Below are positions 44,355 through 53,407 of a DNA stretch of 64,000 bases, in pieces. The notes below the pieces were generated by a model, which worked only from the letters and a program-made list of their open reading frames with translations, was not told the origin of the DNA and made no database searches. Each line of letters opens with the position of its first letter. Position 1 is the stretch's first letter. The DNA comes from an uncultured Emticicia sp. (GTDB lineage: Bacteria > Bacteroidota > Bacteroidia > Cytophagales > Spirosomataceae). Position numbers and translations under genes: made by a program. The stretch is taken from contig NZ_CALCZQ010000053.1 of the NCBI RefSeq assembly GCF_937903345.1, forward strand, positions 62,001 to 126,000. The letters are read 5' to 3'.

Positions 44355-47300
44355 TTATGCAATTTCAGTTTCGTGGGCAATTTCTTCGATTTGTTTCATA
44401 CGCTCGAAATTTTTGTTGCGAGACAAGAAAGTATAAATCGCAGGAATTACGTATAAGGTCAGAACCAATGAGAACAATAAACCTCCCATAATAACAATAC
44501 CCATTGCCATACGGCTTTTTCCGGCCGAACCCAATGCAAAGGCAATTGGTGCCGCACCAAGAACTGTTGCAAAGCTTGTCATCAAGATTGGGCGGAAACG
44601 CATAGAGGCAGCTTCAATTGCTGCTTCCCTGACGTTCATGCCTTTTTCTCTTAATTGATTGGCAAATTCTACAATTAAAATACCGTTTTTAGTTACCAAA
44701 CCAATGAGCATAATCATACCGATTTGACTGAAAATATTCAGTGTTTGGTTGAAATACCACAAAGAAAAAACCGCTCCAGCAATCGCTAAAGGTACAGTAA
44801 GCATGATAATAAATGGGTCAACGAAACTCTCGAACTGAGCGGCCAAAATCAAATATACTAATACCAATGCCAATAAGAACATATAAAAAGTATTTGATGA
44901 ACTTTCAGAAAAATCTCTTGATGAACCCGCCAAAGCTGTTCTGATAACTTCATCGCCCATTTTATCTCTGATTTTGTCCATTGCCTTGATACCATCGCCA
45001 ACCGTCTTCCCTGGTGCTAAACCAGCCGAAACGGTTGCACTCATATAGCGATTGAAGTGGTATAGCTGCGGTGGACTACTTTCTTCGTTAATCTTCACTA
45101 TATTATCCAATTGGATGATTTCGCCACGATTATTTTTTACGTAAGTATTTTTCAAATCAAGTGGTTCGTCACGGTTGGCACGGTCGAATTGGCCAATAAC
45201 TTGATACTGACGACCATTCATCGTAAAATATCCAAAACGTTGTCCAGCAAAAGCCAATTGCATTGACTGAGCCACATCGGTTACCGAAACGCCCATACTT
45301 TTAGCTTTTTCACGGTCGATACTTACTTCAAGTTCAGGTTTATTAAACTTCAAGTTCAAATCTGATATCATGAAGGTTGGGTCTTTGGCCACCTCTTCCA
45401 TAAATTTCGGCACATATTGACGAAGTTTCTCAAAGTCTGGTGCTTGGATAACATATTGAACTGGCAATCCACCTCTTTTATCCAAAGATATTGTTTCTTG
45501 TTGAAGCACAAACGCTCTGGCATCCGGCATTTTCTTAGTGATTTTACCTACCTGATCGGCAATTTGTTGTTGCGTTCGTTTTCTGTCTTGTGGGTCGTTG
45601 AGTACTAATCTAGTAAAACCTGTATTAGCAGCACCCGAACCAGAAAATCCAGGGGCGGTCATTGTTACGACAACATTGGCTTCTGGAACTGAGTCACGAA
45701 TTGTTTTTCCGAGTTTTTGAATATAATTGTCAGTAAATTCAAAAGAAGAGCCTTCTGGAGCAGTAATTTGTAAACGCATGGCACTACGGTCATCGAGTGG
45801 AGCTAATTCTTGTTGGAGATCTTTTCCAAAAAACCATGTCATTCCGAATGTGAGTAAAACCAACGGAATAGCCATCCAACGAATATTCATAAAACTTGTC
45901 AAACGAGCTTTATATCCATCAATCACTCTTAAAAAGAAAGGTTCAGTCATTTCATAGAAACGACTATGTTTTTGATTTTTTCTTACTAAATAAGCATTCA
46001 ACATTGGCGTAAGCGTCAATGAAACGAATGCAGAAATCAATACAGCAGTGGCTAGTACGATACCGAATTCTCGGAAAAGACGACCAACGAAACCTTCCAT
46101 AAAAATAACTGGCAAGAATACCGAAGCAAGCGTAATTGAGGTAGAAAGCACTGCAAACATGATTTCATTTGCTCCTTTGATTGCAGCCTCAATCGGCTTC
46201 ATGCCTCCTTCAATTTTTTTGTAAATATTCTCAGTAACAACGATACCATCATCGACCACAAGACCAGTTGCCAAAACGATGGCAAGTAATGTAAGAACAT
46301 TGACGGAGAACCCGAAAATGTACATGAAGAAAAACGTTCCAATGAGAGATACAGGAATATCAATCAACGGACGAACGGCAATAATCCAATCACGGAAGAA
46401 TAAGAATATAATTATGACAACCAACCCGATAGCAATCATTAGGGTCTCTCCTACTTCTTCCACTGATTTTTTGATGAAAGTAGTATTATCCGACATCAAC
46501 TCCATTCTATAATCTTTCGGAAGCTCTTTTTTGATTTCGGCCAAACGCTTGTTCACTTGTGCCGAAATATCAAGATAGTTTGCACCAGGCTGAGGTACTA
46601 TTGCCAAACCAATCGAAGGTATACCATTGATACGCATGACTGTTTCTTCGTTTTCAGCACCAAGTTCTGCATCACCAATATCTTTGAAACGAATAATCTT
46701 TTCGCCTACTGTTTTTACAATCAAATTATTGAAATCTTCTTCCCCCTTGAATCGACCAATTGTTTTAACAGTTAATTCTGTATTATCCCCAGCCAGTTTT
46801 CCACTCGGAAGCTCTACGTTTTCACGGTCAAGAGCTAATTTTACATCTTGCGTTGTTACACCCTGTGCTGCCAATTTGTTGGGGTCCATCCAGAGACGCA
46901 TTGAGAATTTTTTTTGTCCCCAAATCATTACTTGGCTGATACCCTGAATAGTTTGAAGGCGTTGAGCAACTACGTTTTCGGCATAGTCGCTGATTTCCAT
47001 ATGGCTTCTGATGTCCGACTGCAAGAGCATACTCATGATTGGATCAGAGTTTGCATCGGCTTTTGATACCGTTGGAGGGCCATCAATATCTTGTGGGAGC
47101 TGACGTACCGCACTCGAAACTTTGTCACGAACGTCGTTGGCGGCAGTTTCCATATCAACGCCGATTTCAAATTCGATGGTGATTTGGCTAGAACCATTGT
47201 TTGACGACGAATTAATGGACTTTATCCCCTCGATGGCATTTAATGCCTTTTCTAAAGGCTCGGTAATCTGAGACTCAATAATGTCGGAGTTCGCACCAAC

Positions 47301-47453
47301 GTAATTGGTACGTACGGAAACTACCGGTGGGTCAATGGATGGATACTCACGTACACCCAAAAATGTATAGCCAATTGCCCCAAACAAGATGATGAGTAGA
47401 TTCATCACGATGGCTAATACTGGACGTTTGATAGAAATGGTTGAGATTGACAT
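44355..47453 (-). CDS. efflux RND transporter permease subunit (AcrB/MexF-like)
   Basis: A 1032-residue RND pump of the hydrophobe/amphiphile efflux family with twelve transmembrane helices in the usual 1+5 and 1+5 pattern. Periplasmic-entry segment YPSIDPPVVSVRTNYVGA, TM4 proton-relay pair in ATGLVVDDGIVVTENIYK, TM-helix blocks AAQFESFVDPFIIMLTVPLA and IGMIMLIGLVTKNGILIVEFA. Exports drugs, dyes or lipids from periplasm and membrane through TolC using proton motive force. Second gene of the operon, about 90 bp after the adaptor gene with a heptad repeat between. Confidence 0.96.
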   Translation of the reverse strand: MSISTISIKRPVLAIVMNLLIILFGAIGYTFLGVREYPSIDPPVVSVRTNYVGANSDIIESQITEPLEKALNAIEGIKSINSSSNNGSSQITIEFEIGVDMETAANDVRDKVSSAVRQLPQDIDGPPTVSKADANSDPIMSMLLQSDIRSHMEISDYAENVVAQRLQTIQGISQVMIWGQKKFSMRLWMDPNKLAAQGVTTQDVKLALDRENVELPSGKLAGDNTELTVKTIGRFKGEEDFNNLIVKTVGEKIIRFKDIGDAELGAENEETVMRINGIPSIGLAIVPQPGANYLDISAQVNKRLAEIKKELPKDYRMELMSDNTTFIKKSVEEVGETLMIAIGLVVIIIFLFFRDWIIAVRPLIDIPVSLIGTFFFMYIFGFSVNVLTLLAIVLATGLVVDDGIVVTENIYKKIEGGMKPIEAAIKGANEIMFAVLSTSITLASVFLPVIFMEGFVGRLFREFGIVLATAVLISAFVSLTLTPMLNAYLVRKNQKHSRFYEMTEPFFLRVIDGYKARLTSFMNIRWMAIPLVLLTFGMTWFFGKDLQQELAPLDDRSAMRLQITAPEGSSFEFTDNYIQKLGKTIRDSVPEANVVVTMTAPGFSGSGAANTGFTRLVLNDPQDRKRTQQQIADQVGKITKKMPDARAFVLQQETISLDKRGGLPVQYVIQAPDFEKLRQYVPKFMEEVAKDPTFMISDLNLKFNKPELEVSIDREKAKSMGVSVTDVAQSMQLAFAGQRFGYFTMNGRQYQVIGQFDRANRDEPLDLKNTYVKNNRGEIIQLDNIVKINEESSPPQLYHFNRYMSATVSAGLAPGKTVGDGIKAMDKIRDKMGDEVIRTALAGSSRDFSESSSNTFYMFLLALVLVYLILAAQFESFVDPFIIMLTVPLAIAGAVFSLWYFNQTLNIFSQIGMIMLIGLVTKNGILIVEFANQLREKGMNVREAAIEAASMRFRPILMTSFATVLGAAPIAFALGSAGKSRMAMGIVIMGGLLFSLVLTLYVIPAIYTFLSRNKNFERMKQIEEIAHETEIA

Positions 47454-47471
47454 AGTGCCTTGTGCTATTAT

Positions 47472-47499
47472 GAATTAAGAATGTAGAATTAAGAATGTT
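47472..47499. repeat. heptad repeat site F
   Basis: Four 7-bp words alternating GAATTAA and GAATGTA/GAATGTT (47472-47499) between the adaptor and RND pump genes. Same words as sites C and D. Confidence 0.8.
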
Positions 47500-47546
47500 C
47501 CGCAAAACACCATCAATTCGTTTATTATCAGCGACTTATCAAAACT

Positions 47547-48656
47547 TTACTTATTTGCTCCTTTAACTTTTACTGAGGCATCTTTTTTCAATGCCATAAT
47601 ACCTGAAACGATTAGAGAATCGCCCGCTTGCAATCCGCTCGTCACTTGAATTTTCTTATCATTCCTAACACCAGTTTCAATCATAACTTCAGCAGCTTTT
47701 CCATTACGAACAACATACACTTTTTTACCTTTCAAAACTGGTACAACAGACTCAGTAGGAATCATGATTGCCTGAGCAATATCTAAATCCACCGAAACTC
47801 TTACAAACATTCCTGGAACTAGTTTATCGGCTGGATTTTTAGCCAATGCTCTTAACTTCAAAGTGCGAAGATTTGGATCAATTTTTGGGTCGATAGCCAC
47901 AACATTGGCATAATAAGGATCTGGTTGGCCTTCAACTTCAAATTTTACATTTCTACCTACTCTGATGAGTGTGGAATATTTTTCTGGAATAGAAAAGTCA
48001 ACTTTTACAGGATTTGTCTGTACGAGTGTTGCCAAGCTTGTAGCTGGCGTGACGTATGCTCCTTGACTTACATTTTTTAATCCTATTTTTCCTGCAAAAG
48101 GAGCTTTCAAAACTGTTTTTTCGACGTTTGCCTCGATGAGTTCTTTGTCGGCGTTAAGCGTATTGATTTTATTAGCCGTAATTTCATACTCTTCTTTGCT
48201 AATTGCGTTTATATCTAGTAATTTTTTCTGACGAGCTTCGGTTTGTTTTGCCAATTCTATCTCGAAATTAAGTTTTTTCAACTGTGCTTGAAGGTCGGTA
48301 TCCTTGATACGAGCAATCACTTGCCCTGCTGCAACTTGGCTACCTTCTTTGATATTCAGAACAAGAATACGGCCAGAAGCTTCAGCTCGCAATTCAATTT
48401 CTTCATTTGGAAAAATCGTACCTGATGAGGTAATTACATTATCAAGACTTTCAGTATTGACCACAAAAACATTTACTGAAACAGAAGGGCCACCACCTTT
48501 CATATCTTTGCCTTTTTCACCTCCTTTACCGCCCGATGCTGCCGCACCTGCTCCGCCACCTGGGCCTTTTTCACCTAAATCAGGCTTTTTAAAGAAGAAA
48601 ATTTTGCCGAGTACCAAGACCGCAACAACAGCAACAATAGTCAGAATCGTACGCAT
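47547..48656 (-). CDS. efflux RND transporter periplasmic adaptor (HlyD/AcrA family)
   Basis: A 369-residue membrane fusion protein. An N-terminal uncleaved helix (LTIVAVVAVLVLGKIFFF) is followed by a Gly/Lys-rich flexible linker at residues about 26-55 (GPGGGAGAAASGGKGGEKGKD). Then come the biotinyl-lipoyl domain (GRILVLNIKEGSQVAAGQVIARI), a coiled coil, its second half (APFAGKIGLKNVSQGAYVTP) and beta-barrel domains. It bridges AcrB-like pump and TolC-like channel. First gene of the operon; a TATTTTTG promoter box lies 62 bp upstream. Confidence 0.94.
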   Translation of the reverse strand: MRTILTIVAVVAVLVLGKIFFFKKPDLGEKGPGGGAGAAASGGKGGEKGKDMKGGGPSVSVNVFVVNTESLDNVITSSGTIFPNEEIELRAEASGRILVLNIKEGSQVAAGQVIARIKDTDLQAQLKKLNFEIELAKQTEARQKKLLDINAISKEEYEITANKINTLNADKELIEANVEKTVLKAPFAGKIGLKNVSQGAYVTPATSLATLVQTNPVKVDFSIPEKYSTLIRVGRNVKFEVEGQPDPYYANVVAIDPKIDPNLRTLKLRALAKNPADKLVPGMFVRVSVDLDIAQAIMIPTESVVPVLKGKKVYVVRNGKAAEVMIETGVRNDKKIQVTSGLQAGDSLIVSGIMALKKDASVKVKGANK

Positions 48657-49097
48657 ATTAAACTAATGATTAGAGGAGTATCTGTTAGAAATTATAGATA
48701 TAAAAATAAACTAAACGCAAAAATATACCGAACTGTCACGATAATAAAAGTTTTTGCATTAATCCTTTTAAATAATCGACCTAAGGGGTGTTTTTCTCGA
48801 CTGTTGGAGTAAAATCAACTGGTTTGAAAACTAATTTTTCAAAAAGAAAAAAAAATCATTTTTTTTCAAAGAAATATTCTTCAACATAAAAACAAAATTA
48901 AAATTACGTTTCGAATGATTTTGATATAGAATAAAAATAGTGCAATTTTTAATTCTAACTCTTGAAAGAATAAAATTAAAAAGGAGTAGTAGAGAATTCA
49001 TTCGTAGTGCTTCCCTGAATTATTACTACGTATTATTACTACTTTTTTTATACTTTTTTTTATTCTCTTAGAGATAAAAAATTAATGTTTGAAAGTA
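48657..49097. other. long intergenic region with structured 3' part
   Basis: 441 bp between the efflux operon and aroQ. Besides the efflux -7 box it contains A/T tracts (48840-48870). Region 48975-49050 holds two tandem 13-bp copies of ATTATTACTACGT/CTT type (49019-49044) with complementary GTAGTA upstream (48984-48991), ending in a T-run. This could be a terminator or a small RNA, but no gene was recognised. Confidence 0.4.
48718..48725 (-). promoter_or_regulatory. -7 box of the RND efflux operon (TATTTTTG)
   Basis: Exact TAnnTTTG on the minus strand 62 bp upstream of the adaptor ATG. No adjacent regulator gene is present; TetR- or AraC-type control cannot be inferred. Confidence 0.5.
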
Positions 49098-49526
49098 CTA
49101 CAAAAAATACCTCACCCCAAATTCATAACCTTTTAATCCCAAACCGGTAATCATTCCTCTACATACACGAGTCAGATATGAATGATGGCGGAAAGCTTCA
49201 CGTGTATGAATATTAGAGATATGTACCTCAACAGCTGGCGTTTTTATAGCCGAAAGTGCGTCGGAAATGGCAACCGAAGTATGAGTATAAGCTCCAGCAT
49301 TGATTACAATTCCATTAAATTCGGTTTCGCCAAAGCCCACATCATGGATTTTATCAATGATTTCCCCTTCGTGGTTCGACTGGAAATAATTTAGAATAAC
49401 CTCAGGAAAAATCGCCTTTAATTCTTCAAAATAAGCCTCAAAAGTTAGACTTCCATAAATATGTGGTTCTCGTTTTCCAAGAAGGTTGAGGTTTGGGCCG
49501 TTGATAATGATGATATTTTTTGACAT
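49098..49526 (-). CDS. aroQ: type II 3-dehydroquinate dehydratase
   Basis: A 142-residue shikimate-pathway enzyme (dehydroquinate to dehydroshikimate), dodecameric in the family. Motifs: INGPNLNLLGKREPHIYG at the N-terminus with catalytic Tyr, FQSNHEGEIID (with the substrate Glu and His side), NAGAYTHTSVAISDA (Asn) and VEVHISNIHTREAFRHHS with catalytic His. Complete and of usual length. Divergent from xerD. Confidence 0.96.
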   Translation of the reverse strand: MSKNIIIINGPNLNLLGKREPHIYGSLTFEAYFEELKAIFPEVILNYFQSNHEGEIIDKIHDVGFGETEFNGIVINAGAYTHTSVAISDALSAIKTPAVEVHISNIHTREAFRHHSYLTRVCRGMITGLGLKGYEFGVRYFL

Positions 49527-49798
49527 AAAGTTTTTTTTATTATCCTTTTTTCAAAATTGCTATTTGTAATTACAAAGTTTCCATGGAAAAATAAACGGAA
49601 CAAAGATTTCACTGAAAACATAGATTTTTGCGGATAAGAGCGAAAGAAATAAATATAAATCTCGAAAAATCAGTTTTATAGTTTAACAAATTGTTTAGAA
49701 ACTATGTTCAAACAAACAATCTTCCAACAAAAACAACATTTAAAACTATTTTTACAAGATTTAAGACTTATTTTGTCGTAAATTTAACAGAATATCTT

Positions 49799-50743
49799 TT
49801 GAATTGGCCAATCTATATACAGCATTTTAAAAATTACTTACGTTTGGAGCGTTCGATGTCCGAGAACTCTATCGAAGCATACGTACGTGATATAGAAAAA
49901 CTCAATCAATTCGCCCAGCTTTCCAAACACCAACCAAAGCCAGAAACCATTACCGATCGTGATGTTATAGACTTCTTGGAATATTTGAATGATATTGGAC
50001 TTTCGTCAACTTCACAAGCACGTATTTTGTCTGGCGTTAAATCTTTTTACAAATATTTGGCCATCGAAAATCTTATTCAGACCGACCCTACGCAACTAAT
50101 TGAATCGCCAAAAGTAGGCCGAAAATTGCCCGATACACTTTCTTTTCCCGAAATCGAACAAATACTCGAAATGATTGATGTTTCAACGCCCGAAGGCACT
50201 CGCAACCGAGCAATTCTAGAGGTTTTGTATAGTTGCGGTATGCGGGTTTCGGAATTGATAGATTTGAAATTGACCAACTGTTATTTCGATATTGGCTTTG
50301 TGAGAGTTTTTGGAAAAGGACGAAAAGTAAGATTGATTCCTATAGGTAATGATGCCATCAAATACACGAAAATATATTTGGAAAACATCAGAAACCATCA
50401 AGAAATCAAAGAAGAATCGGAAGATATAGTTTTCTTGAATCGTCGAGGAAAACAACTTTCAAGAGTAATGATTTTCTTGATAATCAAAGACTTGGCAGAA
50501 AGAGCAGGTATTCAGAAAAACATTTCTCCACATACATTTCGACATTCATTTGCCACACATCTAATCGAAGGTGGAGCCGATTTGAGGGCAGTACAAGAAA
50601 TGCTCGGACATGAGTCAATCACAACCACCGAGATTTATACCCACCTAGATAGTGTGTATTTAGAGGAAACAATGAGAAGTTTTCATCCGAGAGAGAATCG
50701 AAAGTCAGCAGTAAACAATTATCAGTCAGCTACTTCTAAATAA
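49799..50743 (+). CDS. xerD: site-specific tyrosine recombinase XerD
   Basis: A 314-residue tyrosine recombinase. The TTG at 49799 places NWPIYIQHFKNYLRLERSMSENS at the N-terminus, as expected; the frame is open 108 bp further to another TTG (49691) without family similarity. N-terminal SAM-like domain, then the catalytic set: Arg in CGMRVSELIDL, Lys in GKGRKVRLIPIG, HTFRHSFATHL (His-x-x-Arg), GHESITTTEIYTH and the Tyr nucleophile in TEIYTH. It resolves chromosome dimers at dif with XerC. The last dozen residues (SAVNNYQSA) are encoded by a heptad array. Confidence 0.93.
   Translation: MNWPIYIQHFKNYLRLERSMSENSIEAYVRDIEKLNQFAQLSKHQPKPETITDRDVIDFLEYLNDIGLSSTSQARILSGVKSFYKYLAIENLIQTDPTQLIESPKVGRKLPDTLSFPEIEQILEMIDVSTPEGTRNRAILEVLYSCGMRVSELIDLKLTNCYFDIGFVRVFGKGRKVRLIPIGNDAIKYTKIYLENIRNHQEIKEESEDIVFLNRRGKQLSRVMIFLIIKDLAERAGIQKNISPHTFRHSFATHLIEGGADLRAVQEMLGHESITTTEIYTHLDSVYLEETMRSFHPRENRKSAVNNYQSATSK
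50703..50730. repeat. heptad repeat site M at the 3' end of xerD
   Basis: AGTCAGC, AGTAAAC, AATTATC and AGTCAGC follow in a 7-bp period across codons near the end of xerD. Words are related to those in valS (site H, TGACTGT). Confidence 0.65.
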
Positions 50744-50805
50744 AAGCTAAGGGTTAATAAAAAGAAGATGTCAATGAAAATAGTTAATGATAGTCTGACT
50801 ATTTT

Positions 50806-50833
50806 ATTCGTCAATCGTAATTCATCAATCGTA
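50806..50833. repeat. heptad repeat site L, at the pfkB-type kinase promoter
   Basis: Alternating ATTCGTC/ATTCATC and AATCGTA, four words, ending where the TAAATTTG -7 box at 50832 begins. Confidence 0.7.
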
Positions 50834-50839
50834 AATTTG
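50832..50839 (+). promoter_or_regulatory. -7 box upstream of the hexose kinase (TAAATTTG)
   Basis: Exact TAnnTTTG only 4 bp before the kinase ATG (50844). If used, the transcript would be essentially leaderless. The last heptad overlaps the box by 2 bp, so array length would set the upstream promoter spacing. Confidence 0.45.
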
Positions 50840-50843
50840 CATT

Positions 50844-51776
50844 ATGCCAAATAAAATAATCACACTTACAGTCAATCCAGCGATTGATAAAAGCACAAAA
50901 TTTTCAGGATTAGTTGCTGAACAGAAAATTTATTGCGAAAACCCACATTATGATGCTGGTGGCGGCGGAATCAATGTGTCAAAAGCCATTGCTCGCCTAG
51001 GCGGACAATCAAAAGCGGTTTTCACAGCAGGAGGCCCAACTGGAGATTTATTAAAAGATTTATTAAAGAAAGAACATATTGATTTTCAAACAATTAAGAC
51101 CCAAAACTGGACCCGAGAAAATTTCATAGCCGTCGATGTTCTGACAAACTCACAATATCGTTTCGGAATGCCTGGGGCAGAAATTTTACCCGAAGAAGCT
51201 ACGGAAATTTTGAAACAAATCGAAGTTTTGAAACCTGACTTCTTGGTAGCAAGTGGTAGTCTTTCGATGGGTTTGGGCGACAATTTCTATGAAAAAGTTG
51301 CCTCAGTTTCTCGCAAAATTGGCTCAAAACTCGTCATTGATACATCAGGCGAGCCACTCAAACGAGCCATTGATGAAGGTGTGTATTTACTAAAACCAAA
51401 CGTTGGTGAACTGGCAAAATTGGTAGGAGTTGAAGCCTTAGAAATTGACCAAGTTGATGAAGCCGCTCGTGAGATAATCGCCAAAGGCGGTTGCGAAATC
51501 GTGGTAGTTTCGCTTGGGCCACAGGGAGCGGTTTTAGTAACTAAAGATATTTGTGAGCATATTCCAGCACCTTCTGTTACAAAAAAAAGTACGGTTGGTG
51601 CGGGCGACAGCATGGTCGGTGGTATGGTTTGGGCATTATCTGAGGGTAAAAGTGTGCAAGAAATGCTTCGTTGGGGAGTGGCTTGCGGTTCGGCGGCAAC
51701 CATGAACGAAGGCACTCAACTTTTCAAAAACCAAGATGCCAAAAGACTTTTTGTTTGGTTGCAAAAATACAAGTAG
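50844..51776 (+). CDS. 1-phosphofructokinase family hexose kinase (PfkB)
   Basis: A 310-residue ribokinase-fold kinase of the FruK/PfkB/LacC class. TLTVNPAIDKSTKF at the N-terminus, substrate loop YDAGGGGINVSKAIARLGG, DTSGEPLKRAIDEG, ATP site VVSLGPQGAVLV and the catalytic anion-hole motif KSTVGAGDSMVGGMVWAL near residue 250. It phosphorylates fructose-1-phosphate or fructose-6-phosphate, or a tagatose equivalent; the donor sugar cannot be fixed. Heptad site L covers its promoter. Confidence 0.93.
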   Translation: MPNKIITLTVNPAIDKSTKFSGLVAEQKIYCENPHYDAGGGGINVSKAIARLGGQSKAVFTAGGPTGDLLKDLLKKEHIDFQTIKTQNWTRENFIAVDVLTNSQYRFGMPGAEILPEEATEILKQIEVLKPDFLVASGSLSMGLGDNFYEKVASVSRKIGSKLVIDTSGEPLKRAIDEGVYLLKPNVGELAKLVGVEALEIDQVDEAAREIIAKGGCEIVVVSLGPQGAVLVTKDICEHIPAPSVTKKSTVGAGDSMVGGMVWALSEGKSVQEMLRWGVACGSAATMNEGTQLFKNQDAKRLFVWLQKYK

Positions 51777-51817
51777 AGCAAGTTTTCAATTCAATATAAA
51801 TTTATTAATTTTCAACC

Positions 51818-52564
51818 ATGAAAAACATTTTTTTACTGATATTACTATTGCTAAATAGCAAAATTTCAGCTCAAATCACTCATTCTCATAATGATTATGA
51901 ACAAAAACAGCCCTTTTTTGCGGCCTATAACTTAGGTTTTGATTCGATAGAAGCCGATTTGTATCTAAAAGATGGCGAACTTTGCGTAGCTCACGACAAA
52001 AAAGATGTATCAACCGAGCGAACACTCAGAAAACTTTATATTGAGCCGCTTCTGGCAAAAATCAAAGAAAATGGTGGATACCCCTACCCCAATAATATAC
52101 CATTGCATTTGTTGCTCGACCTAAAAACACAAGGCCATGAAATCATGCAAGTGCTTGATGCACAGCTAAAACCCCACAAAAAAGAGCTTCGCCACGTAAA
52201 AATTTCTATTAGTGGTGATATGCCACAACCCGAAGAATTTCAGAATTACGATAAGATGTTTTCGTTTGATGGCCGAAGAAACCTAACTTATTCAAAGAAA
52301 GCCTTTAAAAGAATCTACATGGTGAGTGCCAGTTTTACCGAATTTGGCAAATATTGGACAGGAAAACAAGCTCTTCCGCAAGAAGTTGCTGATAAAATCA
52401 GTGTTTTTGTGAAAGAAATGCACGCCAAAAACAAAAAAGTAAGGCTTTGGGGAACACCCAATACAAAGTTCGGTTTTGAAACCTTGAAGGCTCTAAAAGT
52501 TGATGTAATCGGAACGGACGATTTGCCGCTACTCCGAAATTTTATTAATAGCTCAAAAGAATAA
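51818..52564 (+). CDS. secreted PI-PLC/GDPD-like phosphodiesterase
   Basis: A 248-residue exported protein with signal peptide ending KISAQ (residue 19). THSHNDYEQKQPFFAAYNLG followed by FDSIEADLYLKDGELCVAHDK carries the TIM-barrel glycerophosphodiester phosphodiesterase/PLC-like active-site pair (His-Asn and Glu-x-Asp), and LHLLLDLKT and VRLWGTPNTKFGFETL fit the same family. Likely hydrolyses phosphodiesters of phospholipid head groups in the periplasm. Runs into the DUF4198 gene after 4 bp. Confidence 0.85.
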   Translation: MKNIFLLILLLLNSKISAQITHSHNDYEQKQPFFAAYNLGFDSIEADLYLKDGELCVAHDKKDVSTERTLRKLYIEPLLAKIKENGGYPYPNNIPLHLLLDLKTQGHEIMQVLDAQLKPHKKELRHVKISISGDMPQPEEFQNYDKMFSFDGRRNLTYSKKAFKRIYMVSASFTEFGKYWTGKQALPQEVADKISVFVKEMHAKNKKVRLWGTPNTKFGFETLKALKVDVIGTDDLPLLRNFINSSKE

Positions 52565-52568
52565 TTAC

Positions 52569-53357
52569 ATGAAAAAAGTAATAGTTTTATTAGCATTTTT
52601 ATTTCTAACGGTTGCGGTTTTTGCCCACGAATTTTGGCTTGAACCACAAAAATTCATTTTATCAATTAGTGAAAAAATCAATTTTAAAGTTTTAGTTGGT
52701 GAAAATTTCACTGGCGAAGAGACCGATTTTACAAAATTTGAAATAACCAAATTTTCACACTTTACCAGCAAAGGTGAAGATTCAATAAAAGGCAATCTTA
52801 CAGAACAAAATCTCAGCAATTTTTTGAAATTTGAAACCGAAGGAAGTCATTTGATTGCATTCAATAATTCAAATAAACATATTGAGTTGGAAGCAAAAGC
52901 ATTTAATCAATACCTAAAAGATGACGGTCTAGATAATGCGGCTTACTTTCGTAAAAAAAGCGGACAGCTGAACAAAAAAGGTAGAGAAGAATACCAACGT
53001 TGTGTAAAAACGCTCCTTCAAGTAGGTAGCTTACACAATGAAACATATAAGGTAAATACAGGTATGAAACTCGAAATTATCCCCGAACAAAACCCCTACT
53101 CGAGCAATAAGTCTTTGACCTTTAAAGTTTTATTTGACAATAAACCACTCAAAAACTCCTTAGTCGTTGTTTGGCAAAAAGGGATAGAAAAACCAAATAA
53201 ACGTAATTTCAGAAGCGATTCCGAAGGAAAAGTTAGTTTTAGTTTTGAGCCAGAAGGAGTGTGGATGGTCAGTACGGTGAAAATGATACCATATAAAGAT
53301 ACTAAAATTGCCGATTGGCAAAGCTTCTGGGGAAGTTATACTTTTGGATTTAATTAA
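52569..53357 (+). CDS. DUF4198 domain-containing exported protein
   Basis: A 262-residue exported protein: signal peptide to about residue 18 (LTVAVFAHEFWLEP; His after cleavage), then a DUF4198/NikM-like beta-rich domain with FKVLVGENFTGE, LIAFNNSNKHIELEA and a C-terminal Ig-like part (YSSNKSLTFKVLFDNKPLKNSLVVVWQKG, SDSEGKVSFSFEPEGVWMVS). The AHEFWLEP mature N-terminus is shared with proteins thought to bind nickel or cobalt for uptake. Metal binding is inference. Cotranscribed with the phosphodiesterase gene. Confidence 0.85.
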   Translation: MKKVIVLLAFLFLTVAVFAHEFWLEPQKFILSISEKINFKVLVGENFTGEETDFTKFEITKFSHFTSKGEDSIKGNLTEQNLSNFLKFETEGSHLIAFNNSNKHIELEAKAFNQYLKDDGLDNAAYFRKKSGQLNKKGREEYQRCVKTLLQVGSLHNETYKVNTGMKLEIIPEQNPYSSNKSLTFKVLFDNKPLKNSLVVVWQKGIEKPNKRNFRSDSEGKVSFSFEPEGVWMVSTVKMIPYKDTKIADWQSFWGSYTFGFN

Positions 53358-53361
53358 GAAT

Positions 53362-53401
53362 AAAAAAGCTTCTTGCTAAAATTTTAGCAAGAAGCTTTTT
53401 T
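53362..53401. terminator. bidirectional terminator
   Basis: A perfect 40-bp palindrome (each arm begins AAAAAAGCTTCTTGC) between the convergent DUF4198 and FGE-like genes, with T-runs on both strands. Confidence 0.93.
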
Positions 53402-53407
53402 TACTTA

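Noticed and set aside
44043..46947. Several plus-strand open frames of 60-110 codons over tolC and the RND pump gene
   Set aside because: Shadows of conserved minus-strand genes; compositions are atypical and no motifs are visible.
49691..49798. Longer xerD from the TTG at 49691
   Set aside because: The extra 36 residues have no counterpart in XerD proteins, which begin near the NWPIYIQHF segment.
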